From Halieaceae bacterium (lineage in GTDB: Bacteria > Pseudomonadota > Gammaproteobacteria > Pseudomonadales > Halieaceae), in NCBI GenBank assembly GCA_009886815.1, contig QXYP01000151.1:1-5117 (forward strand): DNA of 5,117 nucleotides. Direction: 5' to 3'. Numbering within the stretch: position 1 is the stretch's first letter; every line of letters begins with the position of its first letter. The notes below the pieces were generated by a model. It saw only the letters and a list, made by a program, of their open reading frames with translations. It searched no databases and was not told the origin of the DNA. Shown here one piece after another: positions 1 through 5,117 of the stretch. Both the position numbers and the translations under genes were made by a program.

Positions 1-1355
1 TTGCCTTGGCTTTCATGAGTCTTCCAGCCAGTGGGGCCCGCTAAAAAATCGCAGTCGCCGCAAAATTCCCGTAGCTGGATCTGTGCATGAGACAAGCGTT
101 CTTGGCATACAGCAGCAGGATGTAACCAGCTGGCGCCTGAAAAGAACAGGGCATTCTGGGTTAGTGGTGCGCCCAGCTGTGTAGAGGCTTCCTGAGCATC
201 TAAAACCTGAAAGGGTAAGTCGCGATGCTCAAACTTTTTTAAGTACTCGAGGGTCGCCATATCGTCTGTTACTTGAAGATAGCCACAGCGATTGCCATCG
301 ATATCGAGGGCAAGTGTGCTGCCAAGTAGTCGGTCGTAAAGTCGCGTGGCGATTTGATAACTGGCGAGCGCAAAGTCCGCTAGTACACCGTGGCGCCTAG
401 ATGGGCGTGTGTAGGTCAGCCCCTGAAGATTACTCGAGCCGCCACTGGCAACAGTATTCGCCTCTAGCACCGTGACATGAATCCCTCGGTCAGCCAGAGC
501 ACGTGCCGCGAAACTTCCCGCGAGCCCGGCACCAATGACCACAGCGGTTTTGGGACGACCTATCGGAGGCGCTAAATCCCAGGGGGTGATCCCCGAGCTT
601 TTTGGAGAATCTTTAACGGCGTCCAGCTGACCCCAAAGAGCCTCCCGCTTAACGCCGAAGCCCGGTCGTTTGTGTACCGTAAAGCCCGCAGCGGTTAATC
701 CTCGTCGAACCTCTCCTGCCGCGGTAAATGTGGCAAAGGTGGCTTTTTCACAGCTAAGGTCGGCCATCGCCTTAAAGATGGGGGTAGCCCAAGCGCTTTC
801 GTTTCGCGCCGGCGTAAAACCGTCTAGAAACCAAATGTTAAAATAGCGTCGTCTGCGTGAGGCAAGATCACTGAGGGCCTGCTCGGCGTCATCCCACCAA
901 AGGTCCAGTGTAATATTCCAATCGGTCCAAGAAAGGCGATGACAGCCGGGTGTGGCTTGTGGCCAATCGCCAATAAGCCGTGATGCCAGATGAGAGAGCG
1001 TTGGCCATTTCTCCCAGGCAAGTTGAAGTTGCGCTCTGTCTAAGGGTTGAGCCTCGAAACCGACATAATGCAGCGTAGAATTTTCAGCTCGCTGAGCACT
1101 TTGGCCAAGCCAGGCATCTAAGGTGAGTAGGCAATTCAGGCCAATGCCAAATCCTGTCTCAGCAACCGCCAGTTTGCTGTCTTTCGCATGCGTAAGAAAT
1201 CGGCTGCCCTCTAAAAACACGTAGCGGCTTTCTGCGATGCCATCGTCGGTGGAGTAGTAAACGTCATCAAATTCACGAGACACGGGAATGCCATCGCGCC
1301 ACTCAATATTGGGAGCGGGCGTTGGTCGCCAATGGCTGTTGTCACGATTGATCAA
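1..1355 (-). CDS. mnmC: MnmC, bifunctional tRNA mnm5s2U biosynthesis enzyme (3' part missing, cut by window edge)
   Basis: This cytoplasmic enzyme finishes 5-methylaminomethyl-2-thiouridine at the wobble position of certain tRNAs. The C-terminal FAD domain removes the carboxymethyl group from cmnm5U to give nm5U, and the N-terminal domain methylates nm5U with S-adenosylmethionine. The minus-strand frame reads without a break for 451 codons to the left edge; family proteins have about 620-670 residues, so roughly the last third is missing. Visible motifs: PVSREFDDVYYS near residues 24-35, typical of the family N-terminus; the SAM-binding loop ETGFGIGLN at 66-74; FLDGFTPARN at 176-185, whose Asp178 belongs to the methyltransferase active-site motif; GFGVKRE near 219-225; the Rossmann FAD loop VVIGAGLAG at 272-280; and SGGSSNLQG, a variant of the usual SG.SGN.QG motif. 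The start is a TTG at 1355-1353: the frame is closed by TGA at 1370-1368 (minus-strand reading) and contains no ATG before the conserved region. Only a weak GGGA lies upstream. Identity is near certain; the start is less so. Confidence 0.96.
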   Translation of the reverse strand, partial: MINRDNSHWRPTPAPNIEWRDGIPVSREFDDVYYSTDDGIAESRYVFLEGSRFLTHAKDSKLAVAETGFGIGLNCLLTLDAWLGQSAQRAENSTLHYVGFEAQPLDRAQLQLAWEKWPTLSHLASRLIGDWPQATPGCHRLSWTDWNITLDLWWDDAEQALSDLASRRRRYFNIWFLDGFTPARNESAWATPIFKAMADLSCEKATFATFTAAGEVRRGLTAAGFTVHKRPGFGVKREALWGQLDAVKDSPKSSGITPWDLAPPIGRPKTAVVIGAGLAGSFAARALADRGIHVTVLEANTVASGGSSNLQGLTYTRPSRRHGVLADFALASYQIATRLYDRLLGSTLALDIDGNRCGYLQVTDDMATLEYLKKFEHRDLPFQVLDAQEASTQLGAPLTQNALFFSGASWLHPAAVCQERLSHAQIQLREFCGDCDFLAGPTGWKTHESQG

Positions 1356-1411
1356 TAATGATCCCGAATTTCACCAAAACGTAGTTTCATAGCAGTTTTG
1401 TATCTATTGAT

Positions 1412-1439
1412 ATTGTGCCCCTAGCCGCTGCGGCGACAA
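1412..1439 (-). promoter_or_regulatory. Candidate sigma-70 promoter for mnmC
   Basis: Reading the minus strand, TTGTCG (1439-1434) and CACAAT (1417-1412) are separated by 16 bp; each matches four of six bases of the -35 and -10 consensus. Transcription would start near 1405, giving a leader of about 50 nt before the TTG start. The surrounding region 1356-1475 separates two divergent genes, so promoters for both directions are expected here. On the plus strand the only -10-like box with room for a leader is TACAAT at 1444-1449, and it has no convincing -35 partner. The assignment rests on consensus matching only. Confidence 0.25.
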
Positions 1440-1475
1440 AGCGTACAATAGCGGTTTTTCGCAGACGTTATAATC

Positions 1476-1997
1476 ATGAAGAAAGATAAAATATTAGAAG
1501 CCAATCAGCTCGCCACCATTGCCGCAAACCTGTTAAACGATGGTGTTCTGGAGGCGGATCGTACGACCGCAAAGCGCATTTTCAGGGAGCTGGAGGGCAG
1601 CCGAAAGGTAACGCTCACGCACCTTAAAATGGAAGATGGCGGCACCGTCAGGATGGATCTGTCAATGGATGCTCGGGCCTTCAATGGCAGCCTAAATTTT
1701 TCGGCATGGCGGGATGGCGTTCTCGCCCTGGTCGCCCGTCTCTCCGATGATCTGCGTGAGGGTAAACCCCTGCCGGTTTTTAAGCCCCTAGACACTGACG
1801 AACAAGCCTCCGACAGTGACAGCAACTTAAACCTCATTGGCTCCGTTGGTGGGACAAACCATGATGGCATGATCAATGCCATCATGTTGGGTTTGTCTCC
1901 TGACCCTGAACGCCCCATTGTGACTTTTAGTCTGGTTTATGTAGATCCTGATCAGTTTTTGTCTGCCGATGCGGCATCGGCGTCATCGAGTAGTTGA
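1476..1997 (+). CDS. Hypothetical protein, 173 residues, family not recognised
   Basis: I do not recognise this protein and assign no function. It has no signal peptide, membrane segment or cysteine, so a soluble cytoplasmic protein is likely. Residues 1-45 look helical and charged (MKKDKILEANQLATIAANLL, then KRIFRELEG). Residues 46-95 look like strands followed by a helix (FSAWRDGVLALVARLSDDL). An acidic, serine-rich linker lies at about 106-117, a glycine-rich patch at 122-131, a hydrophobic strand at 147-155 (PIVTFSLVY), and the end is a low-complexity Ser/Ala tail. ATG at 1476 is the first possible start after an in-frame TAG at 1449-1451, but no Shine-Dalgarno sequence precedes it. The last 46 bp overlap the convergent maoC gene. 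The stretch for residues 126-141 is a large inverted repeat. It is divergent from mnmC. An open frame of this length with ordinary amino-acid composition supports a real gene; the long opposite-strand frame within it (1505-1918) is the weaker choice because it has no recognisable features. Confidence 0.75.
   Translation: MKKDKILEANQLATIAANLLNDGVLEADRTTAKRIFRELEGSRKVTLTHLKMEDGGTVRMDLSMDARAFNGSLNFSAWRDGVLALVARLSDDLREGKPLPVFKPLDTDEQASDSDSNLNLIGSVGGTNHDGMINAIMLGLSPDPERPIVTFSLVYVDPDQFLSADAASASSSS
1851..1900. repeat. Long imperfect inverted repeat (hairpin) inside the hypothetical gene
   Basis: ATGATGGCAT (1861-1870) and its exact complement ATGCCATCAT (1876-1885) flank the 5-nt loop GATCA. Outside these, GACAAACC (1853-1860) pairs perfectly with GGTTTGTC (1890-1897), leaving a 4-nt bulge (1886-1889) on the right. 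GG at 1851-1852 can add two more pairs to CC at 1899-1900 across a one-base bulge. This gives about 18-20 base pairs in 50 nt. It lies fully within codons 126-141 of the gene and encodes HDGMINAIMLG in the core. There is no T-run after it, so it is not a standard terminator. The pairing is seen directly; any role is unknown. Confidence 0.85.
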
Positions 1998-2467
1998 ATC
2001 GCAGAAGGCGGCACAATGGTAACCGTCTCTTTTTTGGCGGGAGCCATTACGGTGGCTTCGCCTTTGGCGACCTCTTTGTTATCTTGATTTCTTACAATCG
2101 TTGCAATGGTTACCCAAGGCCTGCTCGCGTGCTTGTCAGTGACTTCTAGGGCCACAGTGAGGGTATCGCCTAAGGTGACAGGCGCTCGAAATTGCAACGT
2201 CTGGCCCAGGTAAATAGTTCCAGGCCCCGGTAGTTCCATGGCAATGGCTGCAGATATAAACGCGCCCGTGAGCATGCCATGGGCAATACATTCGCCAAAC
2301 TGTGTCGTGGCGGCATACTCGGGATCGAGGTGAACCGGATTGTGGTCGCCCGAAACGGCCGCAAAAAGTTCAACCTCCCGGGTAGTCACGAGACGGCTGT
2401 AGTCAGCGGTGTCCCCGAGATTAATTTCGTCAAAGGTAAGATTGGTGATCTGTGTGGTGTTGGACAT
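1952..2467 (-). CDS. MaoC/PhaJ-type (R)-specific enoyl-CoA hydratase
   Basis: The predicted reaction is hydration of trans-2-enoyl-CoA to (R)-3-hydroxyacyl-CoA, a link between beta-oxidation and polyhydroxyalkanoate or other (R)-hydroxyacyl pools. The 171-residue protein has a hot-dog fold pattern with the hydratase-2 signature FAAVSGDHNPVHLDPEYA (residues 35-52); Asp41 and His46 correspond to the catalytic Asp/His pair of the family. GECIAHGML (58-66) and YLGQTLQFRAPVTLGD are also typical. The usual length is about 135-160, and the extra length is a C-terminal tail of some 25 residues after the last strand, rich in Asp and Ala, encoded where the gene overlaps the convergent hypothetical gene. 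ATG at 2467 is supported by AGGAG at 2478-2474 with 6-nt spacing. It is transcribed away from fadD across a 131-bp gap. Related MaoC proteins act in other pathways or as (R)-3-hydroxyacyl dehydratases, so the exact substrate is open; the fadD neighbour favours fatty acyl-CoA. Confidence 0.9.
   Translation of the reverse strand: MSNTTQITNLTFDEINLGDTADYSRLVTTREVELFAAVSGDHNPVHLDPEYAATTQFGECIAHGMLTGAFISAAIAMELPGPGTIYLGQTLQFRAPVTLGDTLTVALEVTDKHASRPWVTIATIVRNQDNKEVAKGEATVMAPAKKETVTIVPPSAIQLLDDADAASADKN
1965..1981. repeat. Perfect 17-bp palindrome in the convergent gene overlap
   Basis: GCCGATGC and its exact complement GCATCGGC flank a single central G. The palindrome lies within the 46 bp shared by the 3' ends of the hypothetical gene and maoC, coding in both. 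As RNA it could form a GC-rich hairpin with a small loop on either strand. Neither strand has a T-run directly after it (the TTTTT at 1956-1960 is on the wrong side for the plus strand and reads as A on the minus strand), so it is not a classical intrinsic terminator, though it may still cause pausing or protect 3' ends. Confidence 0.8.
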
Positions 2468-2489
2468 GCCGTTCTCCTAATGCTGCTGT

Positions 2490-2519
2490 TTAATACTGTA
2501 AATGTTCCTCATGGGGCAA
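2490..2519 (-). promoter_or_regulatory. Candidate sigma-70 promoter for maoC
   Basis: On the minus strand TTGCCC (2519-2514) and TATTAA (2495-2490) are 18 bp apart, each matching four of six consensus bases. A start near 2483 would place the AGGAG ribosome site (2478-2474) just inside a short leader. The position fits the gene well, but the match is only moderate and untested. Confidence 0.3.
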
Positions 2520-2529
2520 GGGTGGCAGG

Positions 2530-2559
2530 TTGACCCCACCACACGCAAGACAACATGAT
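2530..2559 (+). promoter_or_regulatory. Candidate sigma-70 promoter for fadD
   Basis: TTGACC (2530-2535) matches five of six -35 bases, and CATGAT (2554-2559) matches four of six -10 bases at 18-bp spacing. Transcription would start near 2566, giving a leader of about 33 nt that contains GAGGA (2590-2594), four bases before the fadD ATG. I could not recognise a FadR-like or PsrA-like operator in 2468-2598; a short GGTGG/CCACC inverted repeat (2521-2525 and 2536-2540) overlaps the -35 element. Confidence 0.3.
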
Positions 2560-2598
2560 GCAAACCATTGATTTTTTTACCCGTTAGCAGAGGATGTT

Positions 2599-4281
2599 AT
2601 GAAGCAGGCCGATATTAACCAAGCTATTGCAGATCGGCTCGAGGCGCTGCAGATCGCCTCCGATGTCAACACTCAAGCTTTTCCTAACATCATTGCATTG
2701 TTCAACGATGCCTTAAAACGCCACGGAGATGCCGCGGCCTGTACAAGTCTCGGGCATTCATTGAGTTATCGCGAGCTCGATAGGCACTCGGCAAATTTTG
2801 CCGCATGGTTGTTACACGAGTCAGGGTTGTCGGCGGGTGATCGTATTGCTGTTCAAATGCCCAATCTCATTCAGTATTTTGTGGTTGTGCTGGGTGCCTT
2901 GCGAGCAGGCATGGTGGTGGTCAATACAAACCCGCTATACACAGAGCGAGAGATCGAGCACCAGTTCAATGATGCTGGCGTCAAATTACTCGTCGTGCAG
3001 GCCAATGTTGCACAACAGGCTGCTGCTGTCTTGCCACGCACGGCAGTTGAAAAGGTGGTGATTACCGAGCTCGCAGATCTCCACCCGCAACCGAAACGCT
3101 TCTTGATAAATTTTGTGGCCAAACACGTCAAAAAATTGGTGCCGCCTTTTTCAATCCCTGGCGCATTGAAGTTAAGAAGCGTGTTGTCAGCAGGTCAAAA
3201 ACATAAATTTGAGTCAGCTTCTAATTTGCAAGGCGATGACTTGGCAATGCTGCAGTACACCGGGGGTACTACCGGTGTCGCCAAGGGGGCCATGCTGTCT
3301 CACAGTAATCTTGTGGCCAACGTGCTCCAGGCAGATGCACTGTTTGGTAGTTACCAGCTGAAGGGCAGTGGCGATATTTTTGTGCAGCCCCTGCCGGTGT
3401 ACCATATCTATGCCTTTACGGCGTCTATGTATGCGCTTTATGTGGGTGCACACACAGTTTTGATACCGAACCCTCGAGATCTGAAGTCGGTCGTTAGCGC
3501 CTTTAAAACCTATCGCCCTCGCTTGTTTTTTGGATTGAACACCCTGTTTGTAGCCCTAACCAATGACTCCGATTTTCAGGCGCTCGATTTTAGTGACTTA
3601 AAGGTGACTCTTTCCGGGGGCATGGCACTGACAGAGGATGCCGCTAAAGCCTGGCAAGCACTGACACACTGCCCGGTGTCTGAGGGCTATGGGCTAACAG
3701 AAACGTCACCCGTTGCAACCGGTAATCCCGGGGGTGCACAGCAGTTGGGTACCATTGGTGTGCCCGTGCCTAGAACTGAAGTGCGGGTTGTCGATGCCGA
3801 TAATCAGCCTCTGGGTTTTGATGAACCCGGAGAGCTCTGCATTAGAGGGCCCCAAGTGATGCAGGGTTACTGGCAGCGACCCGACGCCACGGCTGAGGCC
3901 ATCGATACTGAGGGGTGGTTCTTTACCGGTGATGTGGCCGTTATTCAACCAGACGGTTATCTCAGGATCGTAGATCGCAAAAAAGACATGATTGTCGTTT
4001 CAGGTTTCAACGTGTATCCCAATGAACTTGAAGATGTTGTTAGTAAACACCCCGGAGTTTTGGAGTGTGCTGCTGTTGGCGTTGCCGATGCCAAAAGCGG
4101 TGAGGTCATCAAAATGTTTGTGATTCGAAAAGATCAAACCCTCACTGAAGCGGCGTTAAAAGACTTTTGTCGGGGCCAACTCACCGGATACAAAGTTCCA
4201 AAGCATATTGAATTCCGGGATGAGTTGCCGAAAACAAATGTGGGGAAAATTTTGCGGCGGGAGCTGCGGGAATCGGCTTGA
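2599..4281 (+). CDS. fadD: Long-chain-fatty-acid--CoA ligase (acyl-CoA synthetase)
   Basis: It activates long-chain fatty acids with ATP and CoA, via an acyl-adenylate, giving acyl-CoA for beta-oxidation or lipid synthesis; family members work at the inner face of the cytoplasmic membrane. The 560 residues match the usual length (about 560). Motifs in order: the P-loop-like YTGGTTGVAKGAMLSHSN at 220-237; the adenine-binding YGLTETSP at 364-371; GWFFTGD at 439-445, with the ribose-binding Asp445; the fatty-acyl-CoA synthetase signature DRKKDMIVVSGFNVYPNELE at 459-478; and NVGKILRREL near the C-terminus, with catalytic Lys550. All key residues are present. GAGGA precedes the ATG by four bases, and the frame has no competing start. 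The gene is divergent from the MaoC-type hydratase and is followed 25 bp later by hrpA on the same strand. The symbol is well supported at family level; many gammaproteobacteria have several fadD paralogues, and which one this is cannot be told. Confidence 0.97.
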   Translation: MKQADINQAIADRLEALQIASDVNTQAFPNIIALFNDALKRHGDAAACTSLGHSLSYRELDRHSANFAAWLLHESGLSAGDRIAVQMPNLIQYFVVVLGALRAGMVVVNTNPLYTEREIEHQFNDAGVKLLVVQANVAQQAAAVLPRTAVEKVVITELADLHPQPKRFLINFVAKHVKKLVPPFSIPGALKLRSVLSAGQKHKFESASNLQGDDLAMLQYTGGTTGVAKGAMLSHSNLVANVLQADALFGSYQLKGSGDIFVQPLPVYHIYAFTASMYALYVGAHTVLIPNPRDLKSVVSAFKTYRPRLFFGLNTLFVALTNDSDFQALDFSDLKVTLSGGMALTEDAAKAWQALTHCPVSEGYGLTETSPVATGNPGGAQQLGTIGVPVPRTEVRVVDADNQPLGFDEPGELCIRGPQVMQGYWQRPDATAEAIDTEGWFFTGDVAVIQPDGYLRIVDRKKDMIVVSGFNVYPNELEDVVSKHPGVLECAAVGVADAKSGEVIKMFVIRKDQTLTEAALKDFCRGQLTGYKVPKHIEFRDELPKTNVGKILRRELRESA

Positions 4282-4304
4282 TTGCCGATTTTAGTCGTAT
4301 TTTT
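4271..4304 (+). terminator. Weak terminator-like hairpin at the fadD stop codon
   Basis: AATCGGC (4271-4277) pairs with GCCGATT (4284-4290) across the loop TTGATT, so the fadD stop TGA (4279-4281) starts inside the hairpin. Two G-U pairs could lengthen the stem. Only a broken T-tract follows (TTAG, then TATTTTT at 4298-4304). The stem is real by inspection, but termination is probably partial at best, and hrpA begins only a few bases later, so it may act as an attenuator or as a 3'-end stabiliser instead. Confidence 0.45.
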
Positions 4305-4306
4305 AC

Positions 4307-5117
4307 ATGCTTAAAAAAACAGAAAATCCGCCGGTTCGCACTATTCCCAGCCCTATTAGTTTCCCTAGCGATTTACCGGTATGCGAGCGTCGAGAGGAGA
4401 TTCGTGAGGCGATAAGGCTGCACCAAGTGGTCATTATTGCCGGAGAGACGGGCTCAGGAAAAACCACTCAAATTCCCAAGATCTGTCTTGAATTAGGACG
4501 GGGCCAGGTCGCTCGTATTGGCCACACTCAGCCCCGACGTTTAGCCGCACGCCGGGTTGCAGAGCGTATCGCCGATGAACTGGGGTCTGAGCTGGGTGCC
4601 TTGGTGGGCTATAAGGTGCGCTTTAATGACGCAGTCGCCCCCAGTACCGCCATAAAACTCATGACCGACGGTATTTTGCTGGCAGAATTACAGCGGGATC
4701 GTGAGTTGCGCGATTACGACACGCTCATCATTGACGAGGCCCACGAGCGTAGCCTGAATATCGATTTCATTTTGGGCTATCTCCGGGCGTTACTCCCCAA
4801 AAGACCAGACCTCAAGGTCATTATTACCTCTGCAACCATTGATGTAGACCGGTTTTCACAGCATTTTGACAACGCGCCCATCATTGAAGTGTCAGGGCGG
4901 CTTTTCCCTGTGGAAGTACATTACTTAGGTGACTCTGATGATTCTGAGGACGCGGTAGAGGACCAAATCGTCCGGGCCGTTGATGGCATTGTTGCCGAGG
5001 ATTTTGGTCCTCGAGGCGACGTCCTGATTTTCTTACCGGGGGAGCGTGAAATTCGCGATCTCTCCCGTCGGCTAAAAGGGGACGAGCGCCGCCAGATTTT
5101 ACCGCTGTATGCGCGCC
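4307..5117 (+). CDS. hrpA: HrpA-type DEAH-box ATP-dependent RNA helicase (5' part, cut by window edge)
   Basis: HrpA is a cytoplasmic RNA helicase, linked in E. coli to mRNA processing and to rescue of stalled or collided ribosomes. The first 270 codons are present; family proteins have about 1,300 residues. Seen in order: Walker [10 protein letters not shown] at residues 46-54, motif Ia [13 protein letters not shown] from about 73, [11 protein letters not shown], the DEAH box at 143-146 followed by ERSLNIDF, and [10 protein letters not shown] from 175. [11 protein letters not shown] follows, then [15 protein letters not shown] at the start of the second RecA-like domain. The match to E. coli HrpA as I recall it is close throughout. 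ATG at 4307 is the first possible start, because an in-frame TAG sits at 4292-4294. The Walker A motif therefore comes about 50 residues earlier than in E. coli HrpA, meaning the N-terminal extension is short here. No Shine-Dalgarno sequence precedes the ATG. It lies 25 bp after fadD and may be cotranscribed through the weak hairpin. HrpB is less likely given the sequence after Walker A. Confidence 0.94.
   Translation, partial: MLKKTENPPVRTIPSPISFPSDLPVCERREEIREAIRLHQVVIIAGETGSGKTTQIPKICLELGRGQVARIGHTQPRRLAARRVAERIADELGSELGALVGYKVRFNDAVAPSTAIKLMTDGILLAELQRDRELRDYDTLIIDEAHERSLNIDFILGYLRALLPKRPDLKVIITSATIDVDRFSQHFDNAPIIEVSGRLFPVEVHYLGDSDDSEDAVEDQIVRAVDGIVAEDFGPRGDVLIFLPGEREIRDLSRRLKGDERRQILPLYAR

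Noticed and set aside
1424..1434. Small palindrome GCCGC-T-GCGGC in the mnmC upstream region
   Set aside because: Arms of 5 bp in a GC-rich stretch are expected by chance; nothing else supports an operator.
1469..1474. Perfect TATAAT box directly before the ATG of the hypothetical gene
   Set aside because: Transcription would begin near 1481, after the ATG at 1476, and there is no -35 partner at the right distance. It cannot serve this start, though it could matter if the true start lies further in.
1505..1918. 137-codon open frame on the minus strand opposite the hypothetical gene
   Set aside because: Its product is Ser/Arg-rich with no recognisable motif or good start context; it looks like the complement of the plus-strand gene.
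2279..2533. 84-codon plus-strand frame crossing the start of maoC
   Set aside because: It lies opposite the conserved hydratase-2 signature of maoC and has no features of its own.
2468..2598. Possible FadR or PsrA operator between maoC and fadD
   Set aside because: I looked for the known operator patterns on both strands and found no convincing match; the GGTGG/CCACC repeat is only 5 bp per arm.
1..5117. Mobile element, CRISPR, defence or biosynthetic system
   Set aside because: All long frames are explained by core genes plus one small unknown protein; no transposase, integrase, direct repeats or arrays were seen.

Overview
The window looks like an ordinary chromosomal segment of a gammaproteobacterium, probably an aquatic or marine one. 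The evidence is a fused MnmC, a full-length FadD-type acyl-CoA synthetase and an HrpA-type DEAH helicase, all closest in motif spelling to the gammaproteobacterial families, with base composition around one half G+C by eye. The genus cannot be fixed from the sequence alone. I see no tRNA, rRNA, CRISPR array, insertion sequence, phage gene or toxin-antitoxin pair.

Layout: (1) 1-1355, minus strand: the first 451 codons of mnmC, the bifunctional tRNA wobble-uridine enzyme, cut by the left edge and apparently starting at TTG. (2) 1356-1475: divergent intergenic region. (3) 1476-1997, plus strand: an unrecognised 173-residue protein whose gene carries a strong inverted repeat. (4) 1952-2467, minus strand: a MaoC/PhaJ-type (R)-specific enoyl-CoA hydratase that overlaps the 3' end of the preceding gene tail to tail by 46 bp. 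(5) 2468-2598: divergent control region. (6) 2599-4281, plus strand: a complete long-chain acyl-CoA synthetase (fadD). (7) A hairpin at its stop codon, then 4307-5117, plus strand: the first 270 codons of hrpA, cut by the right edge.

Functionally there are two themes. One is fatty-acid handling: FadD activates fatty acids to acyl-CoA, and the divergently transcribed MaoC-type hydratase acts on enoyl-CoA, so they probably serve one beta-oxidation or polyhydroxyalkanoate-related flow. The other is RNA and translation upkeep (MnmC, HrpA). From memory, Pseudomonas also has a MaoC/PhaJ gene, fadD genes and an hrpA-like helicase close together, so the right half looks like a conserved neighbourhood.

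I did not find an obviously new system. The least explained parts are the hypothetical gene at 1476-1997 with its internal 18-bp-stem inverted repeat, the second perfect palindrome inside the convergent gene overlap, and the unusual translation starts (TTG for mnmC; no Shine-Dalgarno for the hypothetical gene and hrpA).
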